Positions 1-9,088 of a DNA stretch of 64,000 bases are shown piece by piece (the first letter of the stretch is position 1; each line of letters opens with the position of its first letter). The stretch comes from Dactylosporangium vinaceum (lineage in GTDB: Bacteria; Actinomycetota; Actinomycetes; Mycobacteriales; Micromonosporaceae), in contig NZ_CP061913.1 of NCBI RefSeq assembly GCF_019904175.1, positions 248,001 through 312,000 on the forward strand, written 5' to 3'. A program made the translations under genes and the position numbers. The notes below the pieces were generated by a model that was given only the letters and a program-made list of their open reading frames with translations, was not told where the DNA came from and searched no databases.

Positions 1-48
1 CGACCTCGTCCGCTCTTAACCGGGCTTAGCAGCGTTTATCGGCTTGTT

Positions 49-72
49 GCCAACCACGTCTATGGTTGGGCA
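49..72. other. Near-perfect dyad upstream of first gene
   Basis: TGCCAACCA and TGGTTGGGCA face each other across a 6-nt loop, with one extra G in the right arm. It lies 45 nt before the first coding start. It could be the terminator of a gene left of the window or a leader hairpin. No T-run follows, so the role is open. Confidence 0.35.
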
Positions 73-116
73 GACTGCCGTGGCATCGAGCCGGGCCCGG
101 GGGAGGACAGACGACG

Positions 117-1022
117 ATGGGGCGCAAGCTGATCGCGGCGCTGGTGCCGGTAATGGCCCTGGCCGTCCTGGCGGGCTGCGGTACGCCCGCCGGCACCGAC
201 AAGGACATCACCGACGACTGGGCGATGCTCGCGGCGCCGAAGATCCCGCCGCCCCCGGTCGGGGGGTGCTACTCGACGACCGTCGACTACTTCGCCACCG
301 ACTCCACCACGCTGTACTCCTTCAAGGCGGTCGACTCCTGCTCGACCTCCCACGCCAGCGAGACGTTCTACGTGGGCGACCTCACGGGCGCGGCGGCGAG
401 CGGCAGCACCCCGCCGAAGGGTGCCGCCCTCAAGGACGGCTGGGCCAAGTGCAACAGCGAGGCCGAGAAGTTCCTCGGCGGCGACTACCACGACGGCCGC
501 CTCGAGCTGCTCGTCATCGTCCCGTCCTCGACCCAGTGGGGCGCCGGCGCCCGCTACCTGCGCTGCGACCTGGCCGAGGTGGTGAGCGACGGCGACAAGC
601 CGGTCAGCCGCTCGGGCAGCCTGAAGGGCACGCTGAGCGGCGACAAGTCGCTGGCCCTGGGCTGCGCCATGGAGGTCTACGACACCGACGGCAAGACCTG
701 GCTTGACTACACGCCGACGAGCTGCACGGCGACGCACAACATGGAGTACGTCGGCACCTACAGCTCGACCGACCGCCCGTTCCCGACCAACTCGGACGAG
801 CGCAAGACCGCGATGCGCCCCGGCTGTGAGGCGCTCGGCGCGAAGTACCTCGGCATGACCGCCTCCCAGCTGACCCAGCACCAGCAGGTCGGCATCGGCT
901 TCTGGATGGTCGACGAGGAGAACTGGAACCGCGGCAACCGCACGGCCCGCTGCTACGCGATGCTCTTCGACAAGAAGACGGTCACGAAGTCCATCAAGAA
1001 CATCGGCTCCGGCGCCATCTGA
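117..1022 (+). CDS. Secreted lipoprotein, septum-formation-like
   Basis: A 301-residue protein with a lipoprotein signal: a short basic N-terminus (MGRK), a hydrophobic stretch, then the lipobox LAGC around residues 19-22. The ATG at 117 is chosen because GGGAGGA lies 9 nt upstream; an in-frame ATG at 66 would bury the signal. The mature part has several paired cysteines and blocks such as YVGTY, GCEALGAKYLG and RCYAML that recur in the next gene. This pattern resembles the actinobacterial septum-formation domain family, a resemblance recalled rather than searched. It probably sits on the outer face of the membrane. Exact function is unknown. Confidence 0.8.
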   Translation: MGRKLIAALVPVMALAVLAGCGTPAGTDKDITDDWAMLAAPKIPPPPVGGCYSTTVDYFATDSTTLYSFKAVDSCSTSHASETFYVGDLTGAAASGSTPPKGAALKDGWAKCNSEAEKFLGGDYHDGRLELLVIVPSSTQWGAGARYLRCDLAEVVSDGDKPVSRSGSLKGTLSGDKSLALGCAMEVYDTDGKTWLDYTPTSCTATHNMEYVGTYSSTDRPFPTNSDERKTAMRPGCEALGAKYLGMTASQLTQHQQVGIGFWMVDEENWNRGNRTARCYAMLFDKKTVTKSIKNIGSGAI

Positions 1023-1045
1023 CGCGCCTCCGCTTCCCGCTTCTG

Positions 1046-1085
1046 CGCCCCGGGCCGGCCTGCGCTGCTGCCCGGGGCGTTTCCT
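1046..1085 (+). terminator. Intrinsic terminator after first lipoprotein gene
   Basis: A perfect 9-bp stem, CGCCCCGGG with CCCGGGGCG, encloses a 16-nt loop and is followed directly by TTT and further T-rich sequence. It begins 24 nt after the TGA of the upstream gene. Confidence 0.75.
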
Positions 1086-1142
1086 TTGCCGCCGTACGTG
1101 CGGGGTGGACAGTTACCGGCGGGTAACGCAGACTGCTTCCTC

Positions 1143-2000
1143 ATGAAGCGGGCTGCGCTCATCGCCGTCATCGTGGTGCTCGTCGGGGGCGGGCTGTACT
1201 GGATGTACGAGCGCGGCCAGGGCCGGGACATTCCGGACATCCCCGCGGCCGGTACTCCCACGGCCGGCACCTGCTACAAGGTCGACGCGGACGGGGCGAA
1301 GGCGGCGCTGCCCTGGCCCGGCGAGGCGATCGGCTGCGGGGACGCGCACACGGTCGAGCTGTACCACATCGGCCAGGTCCCGAAGGATCTCCTGCACCGC
1401 CTCGACGACGCCAAGGGCGAGGACGTGAAGGTCGTGCAGGCCGTGCTGTACGCCCAGGCCCGCCGGGTCTGCGTCGTCGAGGGCCCGGCCTTCCTGGGCG
1501 GCGACTGGCACGCCGCCCGCGTCCAGATCGTGGCCGCGTGGATCAAGCCGGCCACCGACGGCTTCTACGGCTGCGGCGTGGCCACGGTGACCGGCCCGGC
1601 CGGCGACCGGTTCACCCCGCGCGCCGGCTCGCTCAAGGGGGCGCTGGCCGGAGCCTCCGCCCTGGCCGCCGCCTGCATCGCCGACCTGCAGTACGTGGAG
1701 TGCACGTCACCGCACGACGGCGAGTACGCGGGTGTCTACACGATCACTCCGCCCGAGGCCCCGTTCGACGAGGCCGGCGTCAAGTCGGCGGCGACCCGCG
1801 GCTGCACCGCGGTGGGCCTGACCTACCTGGGCCTGCCCGCGAACGCCGACCGCGCCGACCTGAGCCCGGCCGCGGTGGGGCCGAAGACGGCGAACGACTG
1901 GCTGGGCAGCGACCAGGCGTTCACCTGCTACCTGATGAGCGCGAAGCCTCTGCGGTCCTCGGTGCGCAACCTCGGCACCGCGCCACTACCACTGGCCTGA
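1143..2000 (+). CDS. Membrane-anchored septum-formation-like paralogue
   Basis: A 285-residue protein that starts MKRAALIAV and has one N-terminal transmembrane segment (about residues 5-20) followed by an extracytoplasmic domain. Conserved blocks match the preceding gene: FLGGDWHAAR, GSLKGAL, EYAGVYTITP-PF, GCTAVGLTYLGL and FTCYLMSAK. The two genes are therefore tandem paralogues, one lipid-anchored and one membrane-anchored. The ATG at 1143 is preferred over an in-frame ATG at 1086 because it places the membrane segment at the N-terminus. No clear ribosome site is visible. Function is unknown. Confidence 0.75.
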   Translation: MKRAALIAVIVVLVGGGLYWMYERGQGRDIPDIPAAGTPTAGTCYKVDADGAKAALPWPGEAIGCGDAHTVELYHIGQVPKDLLHRLDDAKGEDVKVVQAVLYAQARRVCVVEGPAFLGGDWHAARVQIVAAWIKPATDGFYGCGVATVTGPAGDRFTPRAGSLKGALAGASALAAACIADLQYVECTSPHDGEYAGVYTITPPEAPFDEAGVKSAATRGCTAVGLTYLGLPANADRADLSPAAVGPKTANDWLGSDQAFTCYLMSAKPLRSSVRNLGTAPLPLA

Positions 2001-2094
2001 GCCCGGCCGCCGGCATTTCGACAGCCCGCCACCAGCCGATGAAACGCCCGCGTTACCGCGGGGCGACGGACATCACCATCCGCGTAACCGGGCG

Positions 2095-3750
2095 GTGATG
2101 TTGACTGTAGTGATGACAGCAGGCTTGAACGGGCCGATCGTCCCGCGCCGACTCGCCGGGCCACCGCCCGGGTGGTCGGAGCCGACCGACGTCGTCGTCG
2201 TCGGGTCCGGGGTGGCCGGGCTCACCGCCGCGCTGCACCTGCGCGAGGCCGGTCTCCACGTGACGGTGGTGACCAAGGTGAACATCGATGACGGGTCCAC
2301 GCGATGGGCGCAGGGCGGGATCGCCGCCGTGCTCGACCCGCTCGACACGCCCGAGGCGCACGCGCAGGATACGCTGGTGGCGGGGGTCGGGCTGTGCGAC
2401 CCGTTCGCGGTGGACGTGCTGGTGCGGGAGGGGCCCACGCGGGTCCGGGAGCTGATCCGGTGGGGGGCCGAGTTCGACCGGAACAACGACGGGTCGCTGA
2501 TGCTGACCCGCGAGGGCGGCCACCATGCGAACCGGATCATTCACGCCGGTGGGGACGCGACAGGGGCCGAGGTGCAGCGGGCGCTGCACGACGCCGTCCA
2601 CCGGGACCCCTGGATCCGGCTCATCGAGCACGCGCTCGTGCTCGACCTGCTGACCGACGCGAACGGGCGGGCCTGCGGGGTCACCCTGCACGTGCTCGGG
2701 GAAGGGGCCGAGGACGGCGTCGGCGCCGTGCAGGCGCGGGCGGTCGTGCTGGCCACCGGCGGGATGGGGCAGATCTTCGCGGCCACCACCAACCCGATCG
2801 TCTCCACCGGCGACGGCGTCGCGCTCGCGCTGCGGGCCGGGGCCCGGGTCACCGATCTGGAGTTCGTGCAGTTCCACCCGACGGCGCTCGCGCTCGGCAA
2901 CCACGACTCGCAGCAGCCGCTTGTCAGTGAGGCGCTGCGGGGCGAGGGGGCCTACCTGCGCGACGGCGACGGCAACCGCTTCATGGTCGGGCGCCACGAG
3001 CTGGCCGAGCTCGCCCCGCGCGATGTGGTCGCCAAGGGCATCTACCGGGTCATGCGCGCCGAAGGCACCGACAACGTCTGGCTCGACGCGCGGCACCTGG
3101 GCGGGGAGTTCCTCGAGGGGCGCTTCCCGACGATCGTCGCCTCCTGCCGCGCGGCCGGCGTCGACCCCGTCACCGACCTGATCCCGGTCTCGCCGGCCGC
3201 GCACTACGCGTCCGGTGGCGTGCGCACGGACCTGCACGGACGCACCTCGATCCCCGGCCTGTACGCCTGCGGCGAGGTTGCCTGCACCGGCGTCCACGGC
3301 GCCAACCGCCTGGCCTCCAACTCGCTGCTGGAGGGCCTCGTCTTCGCCCGCCGGATCGCCGAGGACATCGCCCGCGGGCTGCCCGAGCAGACCGAGCCGG
3401 TCCGCGTCGACCTGCCGTCCTGGTCGGCCGACCCGGCGATCCGCCCGCAGCTGCAGGCCGCGATGTCGGCCCACGCCTCCGTCCTGCGCAGCGCCGACTC
3501 GCTCGACCAGGCCGCGCAGGCACTCACCAAGCTCTCGCTCGATCGGGCCGCCGCCAACGTGGCCGCGTGGGAGGCGAGCAACCTGCTCACCGTCGCCAGT
3601 GCCCTGGTCGCGGCCGCAATGCAGCGGCAGGAGACCCGGGGCTGCCACTGGCGGGAGGACTTTCCCGACGCCAGCGACGTCTACCGGGGGCACTTCCTCG
3701 CCGCTCTCGACGACGCCGGCGCGCTCACGGAAACCTGGGAGGACGTGTGA
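2095..3750 (+). CDS. nadB: L-aspartate oxidase
   Basis: NadB is an FAD enzyme that oxidises L-aspartate to iminoaspartate, the first step of de novo NAD synthesis. The 551-residue protein has the dinucleotide-binding motif VVVVGSGVAGLTAAL near residue 35, the TRWAQGGIAA block, the flavin-site segment THLxG-equivalent EGGHHANRIIHAGGD, and the C-terminal ASNSLLEGLVF found in the succinate dehydrogenase/NadB flavoprotein family. GTG at 2095 and ATG at 2098 are adjacent, and ATG 2113 is also possible. It overlaps nadC by 4 nt (GTGA), so the two are translationally coupled. nadA, normally adjacent, is not upstream here. Confidence 0.95.
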   Translation: MMLTVVMTAGLNGPIVPRRLAGPPPGWSEPTDVVVVGSGVAGLTAALHLREAGLHVTVVTKVNIDDGSTRWAQGGIAAVLDPLDTPEAHAQDTLVAGVGLCDPFAVDVLVREGPTRVRELIRWGAEFDRNNDGSLMLTREGGHHANRIIHAGGDATGAEVQRALHDAVHRDPWIRLIEHALVLDLLTDANGRACGVTLHVLGEGAEDGVGAVQARAVVLATGGMGQIFAATTNPIVSTGDGVALALRAGARVTDLEFVQFHPTALALGNHDSQQPLVSEALRGEGAYLRDGDGNRFMVGRHELAELAPRDVVAKGIYRVMRAEGTDNVWLDARHLGGEFLEGRFPTIVASCRAAGVDPVTDLIPVSPAAHYASGGVRTDLHGRTSIPGLYACGEVACTGVHGANRLASNSLLEGLVFARRIAEDIARGLPEQTEPVRVDLPSWSADPAIRPQLQAAMSAHASVLRSADSLDQAAQALTKLSLDRAAANVAAWEASNLLTVASALVAAAMQRQETRGCHWREDFPDASDVYRGHFLAALDDAGALTETWEDV

Positions 3751-4625
3751 AGCTGCAAACCGAGGCCGAGCTGCGCAAGGTGGGCCTCGATCCGGTGGCC
3801 GTGGCCGACATCGTCGAGCGCACCCTGACCGAGGACCTCGGGCCGGACCGGCTCGACGTCACGAGCGTCGCCACCATCCCCGAGGCGCAGCTCGACGACG
3901 CTGACATCGTGGCCCGCGCGGACGGGGTCGTGGCGGGGCTCTGGGTCGCCGTCGCGGTGTTCGAGGCGTGCTCCGGCGGTACCACCGCAGAAGTCAAGAA
4001 GCGCGACGGCGAACGGGTCGTGCGCGGCGACGTGCTCGCGACGATCCACGGGCCCACCCGGGCGCTGCTGACGGCCGAGCGCTCGGCGTTGAACCTGCTG
4101 TGCCGCATGTCCGGGGTCGCCACCCACACCCGCCGCTGGGCGGACCTGCTGGAGGGCACCAAGGCGCTCGTCCTGGACACCCGTAAGACCACGCCGGGGC
4201 TGCGGATCCTGGAGAAGTACGCGGTCCGGGCGGGCGGCGGCACCAACAAGCGCATGGGCCTCTACGACGTCGCCATGATCAAGGACAACCACAAGCTGGC
4301 CGCGGGCGGCATCACGGCCGCCTACCAGCGGGTGCGGGCCGCATTCCCGGAGGTCCCGGTCCAGGTCGAGGTCACCACCGTCGGCGAGGCCGTCGAGGCG
4401 GTCACCGCGGGCGCCACGTTCCTGCTGCTCGACAACATGAAGCCGGACGCGCTCCGCGAGGTCGTCAGCGCGGTCGGCGGCCGGGCCGAGCTCGAGGCCA
4501 CGGGCAACCTGACCCTCGCGACGGCGGCCGAATACGCGGCGACCGGCGTCGACTACCTCTCCGTCGGCGGCCTCACGCACTCCTCGCCGATCCTGGACAT
4601 CGCCATGGACCTGCGCCTGCACTAG
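3747..4625 (+). CDS. nadC: Nicotinate-nucleotide pyrophosphorylase (QPRTase)
   Basis: NadC converts quinolinate and PRPP to nicotinate mononucleotide with release of CO2. The 292-residue protein has the expected landmarks: TSVATIP near the N-terminus, ERSALNLLCRMSGVATHTR, DTRKTTPGLR-EKYAVRAGGG around residues 140-165, and IKDNH. The GTG at 3747 overlaps the nadB stop and removes about 60 out-of-family residues that the longest reading frame would add. The stop codon shares CTAG with the converging gene on the other strand. Confidence 0.95.
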   Translation: MKLQTEAELRKVGLDPVAVADIVERTLTEDLGPDRLDVTSVATIPEAQLDDADIVARADGVVAGLWVAVAVFEACSGGTTAEVKKRDGERVVRGDVLATIHGPTRALLTAERSALNLLCRMSGVATHTRRWADLLEGTKALVLDTRKTTPGLRILEKYAVRAGGGTNKRMGLYDVAMIKDNHKLAAGGITAAYQRVRAAFPEVPVQVEVTTVGEAVEAVTAGATFLLLDNMKPDALREVVSAVGGRAELEATGNLTLATAAEYAATGVDYLSVGGLTHSSPILDIAMDLRLH

Positions 4626-6556
4626 CGGGGCGGAAAGGCCGTCGTCACGAACTGGTCGATGCGGTTGTACTGCCAGCCGGTGGGCACGATCCGCCGGCAC
4701 GGCTCCTGGCCACCCACGCAGACAACCGCATCGACCGACGCGACGTCCCCGGGTGGATGGCCCGGCACATTGGACTGCAGCTCGATGAGTTGCCGGTCCC
4801 GCAGTTCGATCTGCAGGGGGTACTCCCACAGGTCCCCGTCCATCACCAGCCCGACCCGCTCGGCGCCGGCCGCGCGCACCTGCTCGATCGCGGTGCGGTA
4901 TCCGGCGGCCTGGTCGGGCATCCGGGCGAAGCGCTGCTGCCACGCGTCGAGCTCGAACACCGAGCCCGGCCCGACGAGCCGGCGGGGCTGGCCGTAGTAG
5001 ACGGCGACGTACCCGTGCGCGGCCCCGGCCAGCATGACGACGGCCACGAGCGCGGCCAGCGACCGTCTGAGCCACGCCCGGCCGACCCGCACCGCCCGCT
5101 CCAGCATGTATCCGGCAAGCGGCGTGGCGAGGCCGAACGCGGGCAGGATGAGGCGGTTGCCCCAGTACTGCCACTTGACGATCGCGGCCGTGGTGAGCAG
5201 CGCCCCGAGGACCAGCAGCGCATAGCCCCGGGTCCGGCGCCAGGCCAGGCCGAGCGCGGTGGCCAGCAGGACCAGGGCGGACTGGACCGGGTAGGGGGAG
5301 CGGTCCTCGTCGGGCTTCCACCGGTCGCCGGGGAAGATGCTGCGCCACTGGGTGATGCCCGGGTCGTTCGGGTTCACGCCGACCGCGTCGGCCACCCCGA
5401 CGACTGTGCCGCTGATCGCCTCGTTTATCGCCTCCACCGGGCTGAGCAGCGTCGACGCGCCGAGCCGCAAGCCGTTGACGAGGATCGCCGGCGGGTCGTG
5501 GCGGGTGGTGGAGAGGGCCTCGCGATACTCCGGCGGGCCGAACGGCGAGCCGAACGCCTCCTGGACCCGCAGCAGTGACGGCCCGGCCAGCGCGATACAG
5601 GCGAGGATGACGGCGCTGGTGCCGTACACGAGCGGCAGGAGGCGTTTTGTCCGGATCTGCTGGACGGCCCAGTAGGCCAGCACGGGCAGCAGGGCCATGA
5701 CGCCGGTGGACTTCGTCACCATGACGAGGCCCGAGGCGCCGGCCAGGGTCAGCGGGCCGGCCCACCTCGTCGGCCGGTCCCGGGCGTCGAGGGCGACGGT
5801 CGCGGCGCAGGCGACCCAGGCGGTGACGATCAGGTCGTTCTGGGTGCTCGTGGACTCCAGCACGATCGCGGGGGCGGTGAGGAACACGGCCGCGGCCAGC
5901 CACTGCCCGAGCCGCCCGGCGCCGAGCTGACGGGCGCACCGGGCCACGGCCAGCGCGCCGAGCAGCCCGGCGGCCCACTGCAGCAGGTTGAACGGGCCGT
6001 CGCCGCCGGTGAGCAGGCGCAGGTGGAGCAGGAGCAGTTCGGCGCCGGGCACCAGGATGATCTGCTGGGTCTGCACGGTGGCGAAGTTGTCGAGGTTGCC
6101 GTTGGCCACCCAGTGCTCGATCTTCGCGAGGTGGTAGCTGTTGGAGTCGAAGTTGTTCGGCGCACTGGCCACGGCGAGCACGAGCTCGCTGACCACGAGC
6201 AGCCCGACGACCACCGCAGCGACCGCGACGGCCCGGTCGGCCCGGTTGAGCGATGGCCACCCGCCCGCCAGCCGTTCGCGCAGGCGCGCGGCCGACAGCC
6301 CGGGCCGCGAGCGCCAGGCCAGACAGCCGGTACCGAGGGCGCTCAGGAGCCAGAAGAGCGCGAACGGTACCGGCGACACCCAGTTGAACAGCGACAACAC
6401 CTCGGCGCCGACGACCGCCCCCGCGGCGACGGCGACTGACGCGCGGACGACGGCCAGGGTGCGGTCGGCCTCGGCCCGCGGGCGGAGGGCGACCGCCGCG
6501 AACACCAGCGTGGCCACCGGCAGCAGCGCGAGCAGTGCCCGGGCGTTCGGGATCAT
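4622..6556 (-). CDS. Polytopic membrane protein, glycosyltransferase 39-like
   Basis: A 644-residue integral membrane protein with about ten hydrophobic segments. Residues near 110-150 carry NNFDSNSYHLAKIEHW, a short acidic extracellular loop like the one that binds the polyprenyl-phosphate sugar donor in GT39/ArnT-type enzymes. The C-terminal about 120 residues form a soluble domain with cysteines (CVGGQEPC). Such proteins move sugars from lipid carriers to proteins or cell-wall glycans at the outer membrane face. The family call is by topology and this motif, so substrate is unknown. GTG 6562 is an alternative start. Confidence 0.65.
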   Translation of the reverse strand: MIPNARALLALLPVATLVFAAVALRPRAEADRTLAVVRASVAVAAGAVVGAEVLSLFNWVSPVPFALFWLLSALGTGCLAWRSRPGLSAARLRERLAGGWPSLNRADRAVAVAAVVVGLLVVSELVLAVASAPNNFDSNSYHLAKIEHWVANGNLDNFATVQTQQIILVPGAELLLLHLRLLTGGDGPFNLLQWAAGLLGALAVARCARQLGAGRLGQWLAAAVFLTAPAIVLESTSTQNDLIVTAWVACAATVALDARDRPTRWAGPLTLAGASGLVMVTKSTGVMALLPVLAYWAVQQIRTKRLLPLVYGTSAVILACIALAGPSLLRVQEAFGSPFGPPEYREALSTTRHDPPAILVNGLRLGASTLLSPVEAINEAISGTVVGVADAVGVNPNDPGITQWRSIFPGDRWKPDEDRSPYPVQSALVLLATALGLAWRRTRGYALLVLGALLTTAAIVKWQYWGNRLILPAFGLATPLAGYMLERAVRVGRAWLRRSLAALVAVVMLAGAAHGYVAVYYGQPRRLVGPGSVFELDAWQQRFARMPDQAAGYRTAIEQVRAAGAERVGLVMDGDLWEYPLQIELRDRQLIELQSNVPGHPPGDVASVDAVVCVGGQEPCRRIVPTGWQYNRIDQFVTTAFPPR

Positions 6557-6588
6557 TGGCACGCGATCGTAATTGAACTGTCGTTGGT

Positions 6589-6594
6589 TAGGCT
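6589..6594 (+). promoter_or_regulatory. Leaderless-type -10 box of coaX
   Basis: TAGGCT ends exactly 6 nt before the coaX GTG, with no purine-rich ribosome site between. This is the arrangement of leaderless mRNAs in actinobacteria, where the start codon is the transcript 5' end. Confidence 0.55.
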
Positions 6595-6600
6595 TCCGGG

Positions 6601-7362
6601 GTGCTGCTCTGCATCGACATCGGGAACACCAACACGGTGCTCGCCACGTTCGAGGGCGAGAAGATCGTCCACTCGTGGCGGATCAAGACGGACGCCCGCG
6701 ACACCGCCGACGAGCTCGGCCTGCTGTACCGGGGTCTGCTGGCCACCGACGCGGTGTCGCTGACGGGGATCGCGGCCTGCTCGACGGTGCCCGCCGCCCT
6801 GCGCTCGCTGCGCACGATGCTGCAGCGCTACTACGGCAACGTGCCGACAGTGGTCGTGGAGCCCGGCGTGCGCACCGGCGTCCAGCTGGCCATCGACAAC
6901 CCCAAAGAGGTCGGCACCGACCGGGTGGCCAACACGCTGGCGGCCTACACGCTCTACGGCGGGCCCTCGATCGTCGTCGACTTCGGCACCTCGACCAACT
7001 TCGACGTCGTGTCGGCCCGCGGGGAGTTCCTCGGCGGCGTGCTGGCGCCCGGCATCGAGATCTCGGTCGACGCACTCGCCGCCCGCGCGGCGCAGCTGCG
7101 CAAGATCGAGCTGGTCAAGCCGCCCCGGGTGATCGGCAAGAACACGGTGGAGTGCCTGCAGTCCGGCGTCGTCTACGGGTTCGCCGGGCAGGTCGACGGG
7201 GTCGTCCGCGGGGTGACCGCGGAGCTCGGCGGGGAGGTCAAGGCCGTCGTCGCGACCGGCGGCCTCGCCCCCATCGTGATCGGAGAGTGTCAGAGTGTCA
7301 CCCATCACGAGCCGATGCTCACGCTTATCGGCCTCCGCCTGATCTTCGAGCGCAATACCTAG
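6601..7362 (+). CDS. coaX: Type III pantothenate kinase
   Basis: CoaX phosphorylates pantothenate, the first step of coenzyme A synthesis, and unlike type I enzymes needs a monovalent cation and resists CoA feedback. The 253-residue protein has the acetate-kinase/Hsp70-fold motifs: LCIDIGNTNTV at the N-terminus (phosphate 1 loop), VVDFGTSTNFDVV near residue 125, GGVLAPGI, and VVATGGLAP near residue 220. The GTG start is supported by the -10 box 6 nt upstream. It ends in a CTAG shared with the opposing methyltransferase gene. Confidence 0.95.
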   Translation: MLLCIDIGNTNTVLATFEGEKIVHSWRIKTDARDTADELGLLYRGLLATDAVSLTGIAACSTVPAALRSLRTMLQRYYGNVPTVVVEPGVRTGVQLAIDNPKEVGTDRVANTLAAYTLYGGPSIVVDFGTSTNFDVVSARGEFLGGVLAPGIEISVDALAARAAQLRKIELVKPPRVIGKNTVECLQSGVVYGFAGQVDGVVRGVTAELGGEVKAVVATGGLAPIVIGECQSVTHHEPMLTLIGLRLIFERNT

Positions 7363-8081
7363 AGCTTCCTCGTCCTGTACGCGTACGTCACGTAAGGCAG
7401 CTCGAAGCGCTCCTGCGCGCCGAAGGTCCGCCCGGCCAGCTCCCGGACCTGCTGCTCCAGTGCCACCCGCGTGTCGGCGTCCGCCACCAGGTAGAAGGAG
7501 CGGGAGCGGATCAGCTCCACCAGCGAGTCGATGGTGTGCGGCGTGCTCCAGGAGAAGAGCTTCAGTTCGGGGGTACCGAACAGCGGCCCGAACTGTTCAG
7601 CCGGCAACGAGCGCTCGTCGATCGCCGCCCGTGCGCGGTTGCCGTCGAAGACCTCGGACAGGGCGGCCACCCACGGCACCGACTCGTCGCGCACGTTCCA
7701 GATCGGCACGAAGCAGCCGCCGCGCTCCAGCACCCGGGCGATCTCGGTGTGGGCGGGCTCACCGGCGAACCAGTGATACGCCTGGCCGGCGGTGACCACC
7801 TCCTGACTTTCCGCATCGACCGGAATGTCGGTGGCGCTGCCGGCCCGGGCGTCGCCGTCGATCTGGCGGCGCATTTCGTCGTCGGGTTCCACGGCGATGA
7901 CCCGGTGGCCGAGTTCGCGCAGCTGACGGGTCAGAATGCCGGTGCCGGCACCCAGGTCGACAATGCGCCGCGAGGGCTCTCCGACGGCCCACCGCAGGGC
8001 GTCGAGTGGATAGCGCGGCCGGATTCGGTCGTAGAGGTCGGCGGCCGCCCCGAAGGAAGACGCGTGTTTGCTGAAGTCCAC
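7359..8081 (-). CDS. Class I SAM-dependent methyltransferase
   Basis: A 240-residue protein with the Rossmann SAM-binding motif RIVDLGAGTGILT (about residues 36-48) and the acidic residue of motif II in VIAVEPDDEM. Motif QAYHWF and a C-terminal TYAYR are typical of small UbiE/Tam-like methyltransferases acting on small molecules. The GTG at 8081 is chosen because TACGGT lies 7 nt upstream on this strand, as at other leaderless genes here; the longer frame adds a non-conserved 52-residue tail. Substrate is unknown. Confidence 0.75.
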   Translation of the reverse strand: MDFSKHASSFGAAADLYDRIRPRYPLDALRWAVGEPSRRIVDLGAGTGILTRQLRELGHRVIAVEPDDEMRRQIDGDARAGSATDIPVDAESQEVVTAGQAYHWFAGEPAHTEIARVLERGGCFVPIWNVRDESVPWVAALSEVFDGNRARAAIDERSLPAEQFGPLFGTPELKLFSWSTPHTIDSLVELIRSRSFYLVADADTRVALEQQVRELAGRTFGAQERFELPYVTYAYRTRKL

Positions 8082-8342
8082 GCCGCCAACCGTACGCCGC
8101 GGGGCATTCTCGGGCGTCGCGATGTTGGTGATCACACATAGCAATGCGACCGACACGGATCTGTACGGGCGGCATTGCTTCAGGGCTATTTTTGAACTCG
8201 CACGTGCAGGTCGCACCGCCGTCCGGACCTCGTGCATCGCGCCCGGATCCGGCCGGTCAGGGGCACCGGCGAATCGGTTGACGTTTGCTTCAGTGAAACG
8301 AACCCTTTGGCCTTGGTGCGAGTGACCGGTTTTGGCGTACCG

Positions 8343-8372
8343 TTGACGCGGCGCGGCCTTACTACGTTATCT
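8343..8372 (+). promoter_or_regulatory. Probable lsr2 promoter
   Basis: TTGACG (8343-8348) and TTATCT (8367-8372) are separated by 18 nt and lie 48 nt before the lsr2 GTG. A second TTGACG occurs at 8278. The stretch is AT-richer than its surroundings, as expected for a self-silenced lsr2 promoter; that last point is inference. Confidence 0.45.
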
Positions 8373-8419
8373 TTGCATTCGCACAACGCGGGGCGGACTT
8401 CCTCGAAGGGAATACGACA

Positions 8420-8776
8420 GTGGCCAAGCGGACCATCCATGTGCTGGTCGACGACCTCGACGGCGGAGAAGCCGATGAGACGGTGAAGTTCGCGCTCGAC
8501 GGCGTGCAGTACGAGATCGACCTGTCCAAGAAGAACGCAACGAAGCTGCGCGATGCGTTCAAGCCCTTCCTGGCCGCCGGCACCAAGGTCGGGCGGGGTG
8601 GCGTGGTGGTCGGTGGGCGTGCGGCGAGCGCGCGCGGCCGGGGCGGCGCGGCGGCCGATCGCGAGCAGAACAAGGCGATTCGGGAATGGGCACAGAACAA
8701 GGGCATCAAGGTGTCCGACCGTGGTCGCATCAAGCAGGAAATCGTCGACCGTTTTAACGCCGAGGCGGGCCGATAG
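8420..8776 (+). CDS. lsr2: Lsr2 nucleoid-bridging protein
   Basis: Lsr2 is the actinobacterial H-NS analogue: it coats and bridges AT-rich, often foreign, DNA and silences it. The 118-residue protein has the N-terminal dimerisation domain (VDDLDGGEADETVKFALDG, then YEIDLSKKNA) and the C-terminal DNA-binding domain with the AT-hook-like RxxAxNKGIKVSDRGRI segment near residue 95-110. A glycine/arginine-rich linker joins them. GAAGGGA upstream of the GTG serves as ribosome site. A strong hairpin follows. It could silence the AT-rich promoters of the mobile element at 46-63 kb, which is inference. Confidence 0.95.
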   Translation: MAKRTIHVLVDDLDGGEADETVKFALDGVQYEIDLSKKNATKLRDAFKPFLAAGTKVGRGGVVVGGRAASARGRGGAAADREQNKAIREWAQNKGIKVSDRGRIKQEIVDRFNAEAGR

Positions 8777-8853
8777 CGCGCGTTGACCGTTTCGTAGGGG
8801 AAGCGGACCGCCCGCGAAGTTTGTTCGGACACGTACGATTCCAGAGACTTCAG

Positions 8854-8887
8854 ACACCCACCGTAGCTGTTCGGTTACGGTGGGTGT
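8854..8887 (+). terminator. Perfect 12-bp hairpin after lsr2
   Basis: ACACCCACCGTA (8854-8865) pairs without mismatch with TACGGTGGGTGT (8876-8887) around a 10-nt loop. There is no T-run, which is common for actinomycete terminators. It closes the lsr2 transcript 78 nt after its stop. Confidence 0.75.
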
Positions 8888-9029
8888 GGCGTATCCGGGG
8901 CCCAGATTTCGCTCTTGGCGTACGCGACGGGATGCAGGAACAGGCGGCCGGGTGGGACCGTTGAGCGAAACACCGGGTACACGACGTTCCCGGCGGGTAG
9001 TCAGCGACGGACCGGGGACGCCGGCGACG

Positions 9030-9088
9030 GTTCGCGGGGAGCGGCAACGCCGCACACCCCGCAATGAGTCGGCCCTCGGCGATAGAGT
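9030..9088 (+). promoter_or_regulatory. clpC control region with ClgR-like site
   Basis: GTTCGC-N5-GCG at 9030-9043 matches the motif reported for the Streptomyces protease regulator ClgR, as I recall it. TAGAGT at 9083-9088 is a plausible -10 box, giving a leader of about 100 nt before clpC. No good -35 is visible, which would suit an activator-dependent promoter. Confidence 0.4.

Noticed and set aside
3681..6260. 859-codon leftward frame across nadC and the membrane gene
   Set aside because: Arg/Ala/Pro-rich shadow frame; the overlapping frames have recognisable families.
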